Below, one piece after another: positions 48,232-61,480 of a DNA stretch of 64,000 nt. A program made the translations under genes and the position numbers. Numbering within the stretch: position 1 is the first letter of the stretch; the number at the start of each line of letters is the position of its first letter. The notes beneath the pieces were generated by a model. That model made no database searches. It was not told where the DNA came from and saw nothing but the letters and a program-made list of their open reading frames with translations. The stretch lies in assembly GCA_003024785.1 (NCBI GenBank), contig PUQB01000065.1, forward strand, positions 77,501 through 141,500, written 5' to 3'. The stretch is from Selaginella tamariscina (lineage: Eukaryota > Streptophyta > Lycopodiopsida > Selaginellales > Selaginellaceae).

Positions 48232-49129
48232 TGTATATATTGTATATAAAACTATCAAGTACTTGTATGTGTGCATACATATATATATGTGTGTAAATTT
48301 TGCTATTTATCTCTGCATTTGTTCCTTTATATGCCACACAAATACATTTTTTAAAAATAAATAAGAAAAGAAAGTAAATTTTATAGGGACTGACCGAAGA
48401 TTATGGTGCGAATCGTGGAGCGCTTCACCTTCGAAGAACCCTATAACATGCTATAAACAAATATATCTGAGTATATTCTTCTTTTAGAATAGTTTAGAAA
48501 TTTCGTGTTCAAGTTTAATTGATTTTATTGAATTTTGTTAACATTTTAATTAGCTATCATACAATTAGTGAATATGTATACCAAGAACACACACAACGAT
48601 GCATAATGTGAGACATGGAACATGCTTTCTTCTGTTTAAAATAAGTTATTCCGATACTGCTTGTGTGTGTGTGTGTGTGTGTGACACATTCATATGATAA
48701 TCTTGAAATAAATCGTATAAGGCAAACATCTAATAACAAGTTACATACATAACATAGGTGTAAATAGTCTTATTTAGTTATAGTTATATGTATTCATTAC
48801 TTTGCTCGTATACATTGATGTATATGCATGAATATAAAATTATATAGAAAGAGATTAATTTCATACATTTTTATAAGAAAAGAATTGGATTAACAACGAG
48901 GGAAATCTACACGAATAAGAATATAAAAGTTGAGAAGCCTTTGTACACAACACGCCTGAGTTGATTCATTTCTTTTGCTTGAGTCTTTTGTTTTCCAGAG
49001 GAAACGTGAAAGATGCTTTTGCAAAGTTGCAGCTTAATTGGACTCAGTGTGTATATTTGTGTATGCGTGTGTGTATAGTTAAAACCAAAAGGTAGGATGG
49101 CTAGCGTATGAGGTGTTCTCCTATACTTT
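47899..49129. other. upstream flank of the DYW gene
   Basis: Contains a long (CT)n(AT)n microsatellite at about 48167-48231 and a (GT)n at 48662-48682. Splice-like signals near 48058 suggest a leader intron. No further gene is supported. Confidence 0.6.
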
Positions 49130-52100
49130 ATGAATTTTACTCGGGACCTCAGTCTCCCCCTTACGATGTCCACCACATTGAATACACCCACCTCGTCACT
49201 TGAGCCTACACCAATGGAGGCCGATGCTACTCAACGTGGTCAGCTATTGGCAATCGAGCACGCAATGTTTGTTAGTGAGGTTTGGAAAAAAGACAGTCTC
49301 CAAGCAAAATAGATACTGCCTGTCTGTATAATAAAATTGCCTACTGGATAATAAAACTGAACTCTCTTTCCTTCCTTTACGTTCTATTCCGTCCACCCTT
49401 CACATCATCATTGTACAAGTCCAAACCCCTCAAGTAACATTTTAATGCAAGACACTAATAGACAATGAGAAGGTTTTCCTACGACCTATCCTGGTTCAAG
49501 GATTAGTTGAGGTGATTGACAGTCACCCCATCAGCTCTAAGAGTTTGAATTTTTGGATGTTTGTCCCTATGTAGTATCTCATTCAACACAAAAGGCTTTG
49601 ATCATTCTTGGACTTCCTCAGTTTGTGCTGGTGAATTTGTAATTTGATTGGAGAACCTACACCATGTGAATGTCCACATGCCCCCACTTTTCACCTTGTC
49701 CACTGTGGGTGTCAGTATTTCACATATTACCTTACAAATTGCAAGGACGATGGGTGTTAAAATCCATCTTCCCCCTTTGCAATCGTCATTCATCCATTTA
49801 CAATTAGTACGGTAATTGTCTTTCCTACATCCATGGTGGTACCTTCCTAATATGCTAATTTTACTGATGTTTTTGACAAAAGCGAGCTACAACATTGCCA
49901 CTACACCGACCATACAATTGTCCAATCAATCTGTGGAAAGGAAATTGCCACTAACATGCCTAATTTATAGATTGTCGCTAAAGAAACTAGAAACACTCGT
50001 GTAGTACATCGAGGAAAACTTAGTAGTAGGGTTCATTTGGCACTCATGCTCTCCAGCCGGCACCCTCTTGTTCCTTGTATCCAATAAAGATGGTAGTCTA
50101 TGCCTCGTTGTTGACTAGTGAGGTTTTAAAAAAATTATTATGCCCAATTGATATATTTGCTTTCACTTGTTTATGATATGTTGGAAGAACTATCCGAGGC
50201 ACAACATTTCACGAAGATTGACTTGTGTGAGATGTACAACTTGGTCCAATCCAATAGGGTGATGAATGAAAGATGGCGTTCACATGTTTGGATTAATGAA
50301 TGCACCGATTGTTTTTCAATATATAATTAATGATGACTTCCTTAACATGGTTGTTGTTATCTACTTCAATGACATCCTCATTTTCTTTAAAACGTAGGAG
50401 AAAACACTCAACACATGTAATAGGTTCTTTAGTGGCTTCGGAAGCATGGACTATCCATCGAATTAGAGAAATGTTCTTTTAACCATCCCATTATTGAGTT
50501 TGTTGGCTACCAGATCTCTACCTCAGGGATAGAAATAAATTTTGCAAAGTCTGTACTATTCTTAACTTTGGCTACCAGATCTCTACCTCAGGGATAGAAA
50601 TAAATTTTGCAAAGTCTGTACTATTCTTAACTGGGAATGTTCAACATGTGTTTGAAATATAGTGCTTCAGTTTTCAGTAACTTCTACCGGCGTTTCATCA
50701 AATTTTTCAAGATCACATTACCTCTCACTAAACTAATGGCCAATGATGAGGTCAACATAACTTTTAAGATATTGAAGTATGCTTTCACCAGCACTCCTGT
50801 GCTTATGCATCCAGATCTTACCAAACCATACATCATAGAGACCAATGCACTTTTGGCAGCATGTTATCACAAGAGGATGCTAACCACATTGTTCACCCCT
50901 AGCATTCCACTCACATAAGTTCATAACTACCAAAATCAACTACAATGTTTATAATAAGGAGCTATTGATGATTATGGATTCATTTGAGAAATGGCATTGG
51001 TTTTTAAAAGGATTTCCACACCTCACCATGGTTTATAGTGATCACAAAAACCTTGTTCATAAAAGTACTTAACTACAAGCAAACACGCTAGGCACAATCA
51101 CTTTCACGATTTCGATTTGTGATTTTACATCACCCTAGCCATCTAAGTAGCAAGGCCGATGCCCTGTCTCAATGGCTTCTATGCCTGGTGAGCATGTTTT
51201 CAATTAACAACAACATGTACTTTTGAATTTAGAATGGTTCCAGACCAATGCACTTTCCAAATATGTTACATTTTTGGAACTCAACTTTTGGATAGACTTG
51301 AAGCTACACATGTTTTAGAATGTCACATCACACATTTTGACCCATCACTCATTGGTCCTCTACGTTACCTATAGTCAAGAGCTCTAGTCCCCCGGGCTTT
51401 TGCGAGCCTCCACACCTAGAACTCTAAGCTCTCATAACTCTGGTCATCCAAACTCCAAGCTCCCATGGGCCTCTAAACCACCATCCCCAGACTTTCAACT
51501 ATGCTAACTTTTGATTTCATAATGGGTTGTTATACCAACACATGCATCTCTATATTCTTAACGACGACCTTTAGCTATACATCCTTTAAAGTTGTCATGA
51601 TACACCAACCACCAGACACTTTGGTATCCGCAAGACCTTGGAAATTGTTTAGTGCATTTTTTAATGGCCATGCATGTTAAAGAATTTATTCACACATGTG
51701 ATTTATGTTGTAGTATATGAAGTTGCCATGACATTATCTATCAAGTCTACAACAGCATCTTTATGTGGCCACATGACCTTGGTTTTCTATTGTTATGGAC
51801 TTTCTTATTAATCTCCTATCGTCACATAGGTTTGATACAATTTTGGTTGTGGTGAATAGATTTTTAAAGATGACACATTGTCTTTCTTATCACAAAACCA
51901 TCACATACTTAGAAGTGGTCGATTTGGTGTATTGTGAGATTTTCTGATTGCACAATCTTTTGAATGAAATCATTAGTGACAAAGGTTTGCAAATTATCTT
52001 TGGTTTTTGGCAAAGATTCCTCACGTGCCTCCACATCAAGGGGAAGATGTCTATTGCTCATCATTTGCAAACATATGAACAGAGTGAACACACCATTCAC

Positions 52101-52800
52101 ACTCTAGAATAGTAGCTCTGATGTTTCATCTCTCATTTATAAGACAATTGGGTTGACCTTCTTTTCATTGTCAAATCTGCATACAACAATTCCCAACACT
52201 TTTTCACTGAACACTCTCCATTTCATATTAATTGGGACTCGTCCACATTGGTTGTACGAACATCCACTAGTTCTGACCATCAACCCTATTATGGAAGATC
52301 ATCTTCAACAACTCCAGGCCATCCAAAACAATGTCACTCACCAATGACACACACCGGGAGTTCCATTGCCATGCCACCAACCGCTTCTGCATTGTTGCAC
52401 CAATCTACCATCCTAGCAACCAAGTCTGGCTCCTTCGTTGCCATTGGTCATCCATCTAGCCCTTCGACAAACTTGACTATCAGCGTTTGGGTCCCTTTTT
52501 AGTGCTCCAACGGTTGTTCAAAATCACATATCTTTTTCAGCTATCGTCAACACTCTAACTAGAACCAATTTTTCATGTGTCACTATTCAAGCCATTATGG
52601 TTCGTGAGATTTGGCTAAAACTGTTTTACCACCATTGCAAGTTACTCCCATATGAGAATATGAATTTGAAGTTGCTGATGTTTTTAACTCTAAATATTAT
52701 TGTAGCGAACTTCACTACTTCATCGACTAGGTTGGATATACTCCAAACAATACTTGAAACTAGCCTTAAATCTCATTCATGTTTAGGATTTGGTTGTTAG
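49130..52800 (+). mobile_element. ancient Ty3/gypsy fossil
   Basis: Broken many times and recognisable only by pieces: a reverse-transcriptase patch about 50150-50400 (AQHFTKIDL, then an IYFNDILIF-like catalytic block), a connection/RNase H patch about 50640-50900 (SNFYRRFIKFFKITLPLTKL, VLMHPDLTKPYIIETNA), and integrase-like traces about 51790-52100. No LTRs were recognised at either end, so the limits are approximate. It is much older than the chromovirus at 12-19 kb and of a different lineage. Confidence 0.75.
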
Positions 52801-54360
52801 ATATCACCATCACTATCCATCTAAGCTTGGTCCTCAATTGCACAAAGCTTGTGTGAAAGGATAATGTCATGATTCATTCCGAGCTCCCAAAACTCTGGGT
52901 TTTTTGAACTTTGGCCTTTTTAAACTTTGGTCTTTCAAACTTACTCAGGACCTTAGGCTCTTATAGACCTCCAAACCTTACTTACATCATTATTTTTATA
53001 TTTGGGCAAGACAAGATAATTTGTACATAAACTAGGCTTCTGTTAATATTTAACAAAAGCAATTAACACCAATCGTCATTAGTTTGTCTTAATCAAAATT
53101 TTATGTCAATTTAATTTCTGAGTCTTATTTCTTTCTAAAATCTGGTTACTTTACTAGTGACATGACAATAGTAATGTCAAATGAAGGTGAAATTTTTTAT
53201 TCCTAGATAATATACAAAATACATAAAGAGTTACATGATAATACAGTCCTGAACTATATAAGTAACACATTGAAATACATATTAAACTCCAAATAAATAC
53301 TATAAAGTTAATACATTGAAATATAGATCAAAATATTTATAAACTTTACATCATATAAATGTTTGTAAGTTATAGTAATTTAGTATGAAATTACACATTT
53401 GAAATACACTTTTACAATACAGTTATGTTTACTTATATAAAGTTTCTAAATTTCCTTAATATCTTGAAACTATATAAAGTGTTTAAAACACACATTTAAA
53501 ATACATATATTCGGAAAAGAATATCTGGTGTTCACTATAATATTTTATTATTATGTTAATAATATGAGTAATTTTACCCATATTTTTGTGAACATTATTG
53601 TGTGATTTGCTACTATGACACGATCCATACTAGCATTACGCATTCTTGTGTATTTGTGCAGCATTGTCCCAACTTAACCATCTTTACCCTAGATATGTGT
53701 GTGTAAATTTAGAAGTTTTGTGTGGATCGGTGTCCACTGAATTACTAATAATGTATTAGTGAGATTTTTAGCTTTAACATCCTGACCATTCGATCCGCTT
53801 TCTGAGTGGTAACTACGATCTTGACCATATTATAAAACATGTATACAGTTAGCTATAGCTTCAGAATGCTCTTAGATGTTTTAATCTGAAGACTAAACCA
53901 TTCTCCACGTTGTTAGCATATTCCTAGATGTCTTCTAGCTAATGGGAGGTATGTTTGTGTGGGTTCATCAATTATATGGAACTAAAGAACTTATTTACCT
54001 CAAAACTCAATGAGTTTGTAAAAGACGGGATTCAATTATGTGTGAGTGTGCATGGGCGCATGAGTGTCTGCTCACACAGATATTTCTTCACTTAATTACA
54101 ACTACAACTGAGCATGCCAAAACAGTATAAATATACACATATCTGTTATAGAGAGTATTTTTAGATATGCATGGTCATTGCATACTCTCTCTCTATATAT
54201 AAATATACTGTTGGTTTGTAACTGCACAAACCATTTCTTATAAAAAGGGCATTCCCAACTATATTTACCCATGTTCTAGGGTACTTGGTAGAAGTTTAAT
54301 AGTGGTTAATCTTTTTAAAAAATTTATAAATAACTCATCTAATAAAAAGCATATATTAAA
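52801..54360. other. AT-rich intergenic DNA
   Basis: No gene, repeat array or element end is recognised, apart from a short CT/TA run near 54185. Confidence 0.7.
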
Positions 54361-54419
54361 AAGCTTTAATAAAAAATAATATTATTTTTATAAAAACATA
54401 ATTGGTGTGTGGAATTGCC

Positions 54420-55330
54420 CAAGATGTCAAGAACGGGCATGATGTTTGAGCAACTCCAAATAGGATACACATTTGTATATGCTTGTGTATCTGCTGTATA
54501 TACACCCACATTGCATACCATACTCCAGAGTGTGTTATATTTATTCACAGGGAAGTAATCTAAAGTAGAGTTTTCTCCGTATTGCAGAGGCAACATCATT
54601 TCAATAAGTTCCACGCTGAAATTTATCTTAAGATTGTAAATAAATTGATAATAGTAGGGGGTACTCTCCCATCATTTTTACTTCGCATAATCTGACTTGC
54701 AGATCTACAGTACATGGTGATGGAGATAGACAGAAAGCGTGCTAGATTAATTTCCTTCTTGCAACCCCTTTACTGATTATCAACTTCACCTGCTGTAGTG
54801 AGACCATCAAAGCTTTAGATAAATCCTACTTGGTAGGAGTAGATTTTCCATCACGATGTATACAGATTCTCAATGGTAAACTTCATCCATTAGAGTTACC
54901 ACGATTCTTGACATTTGATCCTGGTGATTACTGGATTAGGCTGCTCTACAGTTGTGAAGGCTTGCTTTTGATTTATTTGAAATGGATGCGTTACAGGACG
55001 ATCTCCTAGCAGTTGATAACCCATGCATTAACCAATGGAAGGTCTTGCCAAAATTCCTGAATATAGAACATGGTACTATATCTAGAGAGGATGATGCACT
55101 TGTGATGGATAGCAAGGGTTAAGAACGATGAGTGCAAATGTAGGCAGGTTGTTCCACGAGTACCTCTGCATATAAAACAACGAGCTTCCAGTTAAATGGG
55201 TGTGCCTGCACGATTGTAGAATTAAGCGTTTCCAATTGGTTAAGTGCGGAGCACCGATTGAGGATGTTTGAGGAGGTTAACGATGCGATCAGTAGTGATA
55301 TGATTAGTTGATGTGCAACAAGGTTGGACC
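54420..55330 (+). pseudogene. F-box-like copy A, heavily decayed
   Basis: About 54790-55240 matches the best copy at 59.7 kb (KALDKSYLVGV, LGDYWIRLLYSCEG, PCINQW, EHGTISRED) with many interruptions. Its N-terminal piece (about 54745-54785) is inverted relative to the rest. The upstream part matches the reverse complement of 58860-59080. Confidence 0.7.
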
Positions 55331-55989
55331 TTTAGTTCCATATACACACCCTCGCGGTTTTAAGCTAGCTATTTCTGTTAAAACGATGAACTTACGGTAG
55401 AATAGCAATGAACTCGTCTAGTGTTAAAATCTAATTGAGGGTTCTTAATGTTGTAGAATTTTAACACTTAATGATTAAATAAAAAACATGAGCATAATAT
55501 TATAGTAAACTTTTTATGTTCGTCTTCTATATTTAGAAATTAATTGTGTTTATTGTTTAAAATGTTTTAGTTTTACCTAACAGATACTTTTCATTCTGAT
55601 TACCTGCGTGCATGCACGCACGCACGCACGCGTGTTGCAACTTGCATCATATGCCTGATATAAAAATATTTGTTGCACGCGGCAACGATTGCTCTCACAC
55701 ACACATATAAATGTCTCATCATACTATATGATGCAAGATCTTAAGTTTGATGGCCAGTACAGGCAACTGGTTAGACAACTATGCAGGCGACTAATCTCAC
55801 GTTTCATTGTCCAAAACCTCTTGCTTTCCCAATTACGTTGCATAAAGCGCTAAATGCAACACCATAGTGGACCGGAAACAGGAAAGCAGTGTCGGTTACA
55901 TCACCTAGGAGTTATCCAAGGTTGAACAACAGACCACTGTAAACCATGGTTTCATCCAAAATAGCTCGTCTCCATCAAACCAAACAACG
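55331..55989. other. spacer between F-box copies
   Basis: Contains a GCAC repeat near 55610-55632 and a block (about 55560-55720) that recurs inverted at about 60950-61110 (TTGTTGCACGCGGCAACGATTG against CAATCGTTGCCGTG). No gene is visible. Confidence 0.65.
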
Positions 55990-56670
55990 CACATTAATTT
56001 CTGACAGTATCTTGTTAACCACCTCTACACGTTCTTGTTAACCACCTCAAACGTCCTCAATCGGGCCTCTGGATCTGCAAAAAACCTCCCCACAGTAAAC
56101 TACCAGGAAACATTAATTCTGCTGCAGTGGAACCCATTTAACACGAAGCTCGTCGTATATGCAGGGCTTCCCATTGAACCAGCTGTAGTAATCACCTCTC
56201 CACCGGTGAATCGGGTCTACATTATCAGTCACACAATACCACGAATCATTCTTAACATCATTGTACTCGTATAAGGGACCCTCCCAACCCATAGCAGTGA
56301 TGACAAGTGTGTCATTCTCTCTGGATATAGTACCATGTCTTATAAACATGACTTTTGGCAAGAGCTTCCATTGGTTGATGCATGGGTTACCAACTGCAAG
56401 GCGACCGTATTCGTCTGTCCATTGCAAAAAAAATCAAAACCAATCCTTCATAGCTGTCAAGAAGCCTAATCTGGGTCAAGGATGGCGGTAACTGTAGTGG
56501 ATGAATCCTGATGTTGAGCATTTGTATACATTGTTCTGAATTATTTACCCCCACCCAGTAGGATTTATCTAAAGCTTTGATGGCTTCTCTACAGCACTTT
56601 GCCCACATACGAGAGATTGCCTGAAACAAGAATCAAAGTATATTATAATAATCTATCATTTTCCGTGCCC
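55990..56670 (-). pseudogene. F-box-like copy B
   Basis: It encodes FQAISRMWAKCCREAIKALDKS, then RLAVGNPCINQWKLLPKVMFIRHG and GDYYSWFNGKPCIYDELRVKWVPLQ. Relative to the best copy it lacks the N-terminal F-box start: upstream sequence (56640-56740) matches 59345-59445 but then jumps to mid F-box, a deletion of about 280 bp. It also has at least one frame change between its two halves. Confidence 0.75.
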
Positions 56671-56784
56671 ACGTGTACATTCTTATTCAAGGAAAGAACC
56701 CTAATCTTCTTGTGAGAGACCTTCACGCGCGGCGGTTTGATCCTGTGGAGCCGTAAGGAGATCATGCGCAGTATTTAAACCCGT

Positions 56785-56881
56785 AGTCAAAAACTGTTAC
56801 GAACTAATAATTAAATTAGATTAATAATAAATTTTTTATTATTAATCTAATTTAATTACTAATCCGTAACAGTTTTTAACT
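56785..56881. repeat. 97-bp foldback (MITE-like hairpin)
   Basis: Two arms of about 46 bases starting AGTCAAAAACTGTTACG pair over almost their full length around a short T-rich loop, with only a few mismatches. It could be a small MITE or the stem of a hairpin RNA. No clear target duplication was seen. Confidence 0.8.
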
Positions 56882-57039
56882 AAGGATCCTCTGATCAAGT
56901 CATGCTCGAGGAGTGCGGCGTCTGCTATGATACCCCAGGTGCGTCTTACACACTGAAGTGGACCTTCCACAACGAGTGGACTCATCTTTGTCTCCGTTTA
57001 CCAGCAATTTCTGCATTTTCTCTATGTTGATGAGCTCGT

Positions 57040-57610
57040 AAAGCAAGAGTTTGCGCGGATGCATACGAATACAATGTTAAGAACGGTTCATGGTACTGTG
57101 TGACTGAAAAGGTCGACCAGAGTCTGTTGGTGGAGAGGTGATTACTGACGATGAGCTTTTTGTTCACTGGGTTCCACTGCAGCGTTGCAACATTAACGTT
57201 GTCAATTGGTTTGCCGTGGAGTCCAATGGGAGGTTTTTTATGTATGTACTTGCAAAGGACCGGCGATTGAGGACGTTTGAGGTGGTTAACAAGAACGTAG
57301 TAGAGGTGAACGTGGTAGAAGTGGTTAACAAGATACTGTCAAAAATTGATGTACTCTGGTCAATGTCTTGGATGGTTGGGAGTGGAGACAAGCTATTTTG
57401 GAAGAAAGGACTGGATAAAGTGGTATGTTATTCAACCTTGGATAACTCCTCCGTGACTATTGATGTAACCGACCGCGGGTTGGAGTCTCCGGTTCGCTAT
57501 ACTGATAACGCTGGTGTTGCATTTAGCCGCTTTTATGAAACGTAATTGGGAAAGCAAGAGGTTTTGGACAATCAAACGTGGAATTGCTCCCCTGTTTAGT
57601 TGTCTAGCCG
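57040..57610 (+). pseudogene. F-box-like copy C, C-terminal half
   Basis: The open part at 57138-57545 encodes VHWVPLQRCNINVVNWFAVE, RRLRTFEVVNKN, WMVGSGDKLFWKKG and VCYSTLDNSSVTIDVTDRG, matching the C-terminal half of the copy at 60.0-60.7 kb. The N-terminal half is missing. Confidence 0.8.
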
Positions 57611-57699
57611 GATGCGTGTGCTAGCCACCAAACGATTCGTATTGCTTTTCACTCCATCAAGGTTCATGTATATATGTGTGTGTGTGTGTGGGTGTGCTG

Positions 57700-58060
57700 T
57701 ATTATATTTCGTTTCGGATAAATATGCTAACACGAAGCTCATCTTATATGCAGAGGTACTCGTGAATCAAACTGCCTACATCTGCACTATCACAATACCA
57801 TGAATCGTTCTTAACATTATACTATTTGTACAAGGAACCCCTGCTATCCATCACATTCTCTCTGGATATAGTACCATGCTCTATATTCAGGAATTTTGAC
57901 AAGACCTTCCAGGGTTATCAACTGCTAGGCGACCGTTCCTGTATCACATCCATTTCAAATAAATTAAAACCAAGCCTTCACAACTGTGTCAAGCAGCCTA
58001 ATCCAGTAATCACCAAGATCAAATGTCAAGAATCGCGGTAACTCTAATGAATGAACTTTA
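57700..58060 (-). pseudogene. F-box-like copy D, fragment
   Basis: The reverse complement matches the middle of copy A (GDYWIRLLD, AVDNPW, SIFRNF-like blocks) with many breaks. Coding capacity is lost. Confidence 0.65.
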
Positions 58061-58749
58061 CCAGTCCTGAGGTTTAAGTGCTTATGTTGCACTTTAAAAG
58101 ATTAGCAAAAATTAATTAGCTGTAATTTTGTTAAACAGTAACTAATTAGTAAGAAATAATCCAGTTGGGAGCTCACATGCCGATAAATGAGGATAAATGG
58201 TCCAATGAATGCTCTCAATTCCCTGCATAGACTTGAGGATCTATAAGTCGAAAAACAATTCATCGAATATTCCGAGCCTGGAACACGGAGTTTTAACTTA
58301 CGTTTTGCATATGGGCAGAAATAAAGAAATTTCTAGATTGAATCACATAGTTGACCTCGACTCTGTTGCTCTTCTCCTGTCCACGATCTGCTGCAACTCC
58401 ACAGCTGTGGCTGCTGCGACCGTGATAACTCCCCCACGTCCGTGCCCTGCTGTTCCTGACACAAAGATAGAGTAGAGATTAGAGAATGAGAAATAAAGTC
58501 TGTATAGGAAAAAAATAAGTGAGAAGTTTACCACTCAATCTATGCCACTGCATTACTCGAAAATCTCAGTTAAAAGTCTATACGATTAGGTGTTATTTTC
58601 ATCATATTCCACGAATTGTTTTTCCGGCCTATAAACTTCGGAATATGTAATTTTCAAATACTTAAAATGAGACTTAACACTAATCATATAGTCAGCTACA
58701 CTCGAGATACCAAAATGTTTCTTAAAAAAACTATTAAGTTGTATACATT

Positions 58750-59090
58750 GTGGTGGAAAATCTACCCCTAGCAAGCAGGATTTATCTAAAGCGATAATCA
58801 GTAAAAGGATTGCAACAAGGAATCTAGCACACTTTTAGGCTATCTCCATCACTATAGATTGTATACCTGCAAGTCAGATCGTGCAATGTAAAACAATGGG
58901 AGAGTACCCCATACTATTATCAATTCATTTACAATCTTGGTTGGAGCTTACTGAAATGATGCTGCCACGTAGAAAACTCTACTTTCATTTCAAAACCCTA
59001 ATTAAGTGAAAATACTTCCCCATGAATAAACATAACACCGTCTGGTATGTGTGCCACTGCAATGTGGGTGTATAGAACCGGGAGCAAATA
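58750..59090. pseudogene. F-box-like N-terminal scrap plus inverted flank
   Basis: 58785-58850 in plus orientation resembles the start of the best copy (ISKRIATRNLARF-like), while 58750-58785 is inverted relative to it. 58860-59080 is the inverted match of the upstream flank of copy A. Both arms share the same internal inversion, so the inversion came before the duplication. Confidence 0.6.
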
Positions 59091-59661
59091 CAGAAATTGC
59101 TGGTAAACGGTAACAAAGACGAGTCGCTCATGGTCACTGTTATTATCCGGTCCCTCCTTTCACATGTCGTGTGACGTGTTATTTAACTTTGTATAAAATT
59201 TAAATTTATAATCTAATTTAAATTAATAAAACATAAATTAAGGATTTAAAACTTAAATATAATGAAATATAAGTAATACATGTTTACTTATTGTTAACAC
59301 ATAATCAATTAAGCTAAATGCATAACACGTGGCGCACTTTCATTATCCCAAGAAGATTAGGGTTCTTCCCTTGAACAAGAATGTCCGACGGACACGTGGG
59401 CACGAAAAACAACAGAATATTATCAAATATACTTTGATTCTTGTAATAGAATCGCGTGCGTGTATAAGCGTAACCATGCGTGCGTGCACGCCTTGCATAT
59501 ATAATGCAGGAATTAGGGCTTTGAAGTAAGGGTTTCTTTATGTGTGAGACAGCATCATTTTGGTAAGCTTAATTAGAGGAAGATTGTAACTAAATTGATA
59601 ATGTTTGTACTTATGTATATCTGATCTGACTAGATTTTAGACACTACATAAAGATTCTGCA

Positions 59662-60685
59662 ATGGAGTGTCAAGATATGATACACTTGATAATCAGCAAA
59701 GGGATTACAAGAAGGGATCTAGCGCGCTTTCAGGCAATCTCTCGTACATGGGCAAAGTGCTGTAGAGAAGCTATCAAATCTTTAGATAAATCCTACTTGG
59801 TGGGGGTAAATGGTTCAAACCAATGTATAAAATGGTCAACCTCAGGACTGCTGAAGTTCATCCATTAAAGCTATCGCCATCCTTGACATCTTATCTTGGT
59901 GATTACTGGATTAGGCTGCTCGACAGCTGTGAAGGTTTGGTTTTGATTTTTTTTGCAAGGGAGATGACTTCGGTCGCCTTGCAGTTGGTAACCCATGCAT
60001 CAACCAATGGAAGGTCTTGCCAAAAGTCATGTTTGTAAGACATGGTACTATATCCAGGGAGAATGACACACTTGTCATCACTGCTATGTGTCGCTGCGGT
60101 TCCTTGTACGAATACAATGTTAAGAACGATTCATGGTACTGTGTGACTGAAAAGGTACGCCAGACTGATTATTACTGTTGGTGGAGAGGTGATTACTACA
60201 GTTGGTTTGATGGAAACCCCTGCATATACGATGAGCTTCGGGTTAAATGGGTTCCACTGCAGAATTGTAGAATTAAGGTTTCCCGGTGGTTTACTGTGGA
60301 GTCAAATGGGAGATTTTATATATATGTAATTGCAGAGGACCAATTGAGGACGTTTGAGGTGGTTAATAAGAAGGTGGTGGAGGTGGTTAACGAGATACTG
60401 TCAGAAATGAATGTACGCTGGTTGTGTTGGATGGTTGGGAGTGGAGAGAAGCTATTTTGGAAGAGACCACTGACTAAAGTGATGGTCTGTTATTCAACCT
60501 TGGATAACTCCTCCGTGACTATTGATGTAACCCACACTGCTTTCCTGTTTCCGGTTCACTATACTGATGACGGTGGTGTTGCATTCAGCCGCTTTATACA
60601 ACGTAATTGGGAAAGCAAGAGGTTTTGGACAATGAAACGTGAGATTGCTCGCCTGTTTAGTTGTCTAGCCACGTGCCTGTGCTAG
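59662..60685 (+). pseudogene. F-box-like copy F, best preserved
   Basis: MECQDMIHLIISKGITRRDLARFQAISRTW is a short F-box-like motif, followed by a region with LGDYWIRLLDSCEGLVLIFF, NPCINQWKVLPKVMFVRHG, NVKNDSWYCVTE, WVPLQNCRIKVSRWFTVESN and SSVTIDVT, of the kelch-like or F-box-associated type. F-box proteins bring substrates to SCF ubiquitin ligases. The last 222 codons are open. The frame shifts near 59820 and near 59980, so it is a recent pseudogene or carries assembly errors. It is intronless. A G-box (ACGTGGC, about 59327) and a second CACGTGGGC (about 59394) lie upstream; the latter is preserved in copy B. Confidence 0.7.
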
Positions 60686-61239
60686 CCACCAAATGATTCA
60701 TATTAATGAAGAGGTGCTTTCACTCCACCAAAGTGTGTGTATATGTGTGTACATTTGTGTGGGTGTGCTGTATTATACTTCATTTCGTATAAATATGGTG
60801 TTTTATTTTGATTGATTCATATTACCATCGTTGTTGATGCTTAATATGTATATATATACATTTAAACTCTGACGGAGAGAGTGAGCACCAAGAGGGTTAC
60901 GTGTGACATGTGTGGAGCTGTAATTTGTTTTTTTTAATATATATACACAGAATCTTGCATCATACAGGTGTGCGCGCGCGCGCAATCGTTGCCGTGTGCA
61001 ACAAATATTTTAGAACTAGTTTAGTAAAAACTTTATATCCGGTATATGATGTGACACGCGGGTGCGTGTATGCACGTAGCTAATCAGAATGAAAGTAGTA
61101 TCAGATGAACATAACAAAACGCAGTGAGAAATGTTTTTCTTTAATTTATTATAATAATAGAAGTCGTATATTTCAAAATTGAAATAGCTTAGCTTAATTA
61201 GGGTGTGTATATATGGAACTAAAGGTCAAAGCTTATTGC

Positions 61240-61480
61240 ACATCAACCACATTCTTGTTAACCACCTCAATAGGTGATCATGCAGGCACACCCATTAACA
61301 CGTAGCTCATCTTATATGTAGAGGTACACGTGAAACAAACTGCCTACATCTGTACTAAACACAATACCATGAATCGTCCCTAACATTGTATTCGTATAAG
61401 GAACCTTACTATCCATCACAAGAGTGTCAGTATCGTAATTTTGACAATACCTTCTATTGGTTAATGCATGCATTTATCAC
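61240..61480 (-). pseudogene. F-box-like copy G, C-terminal scrap
   Basis: The reverse complement carries blocks such as DTDTLVMDSK, SLYEYNVRDDSWYCV and the linker GGT-TAAC-AAGAA, all broken. Together with 60950-61240 it is an inverted partner of 55260-55720. Confidence 0.6.
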
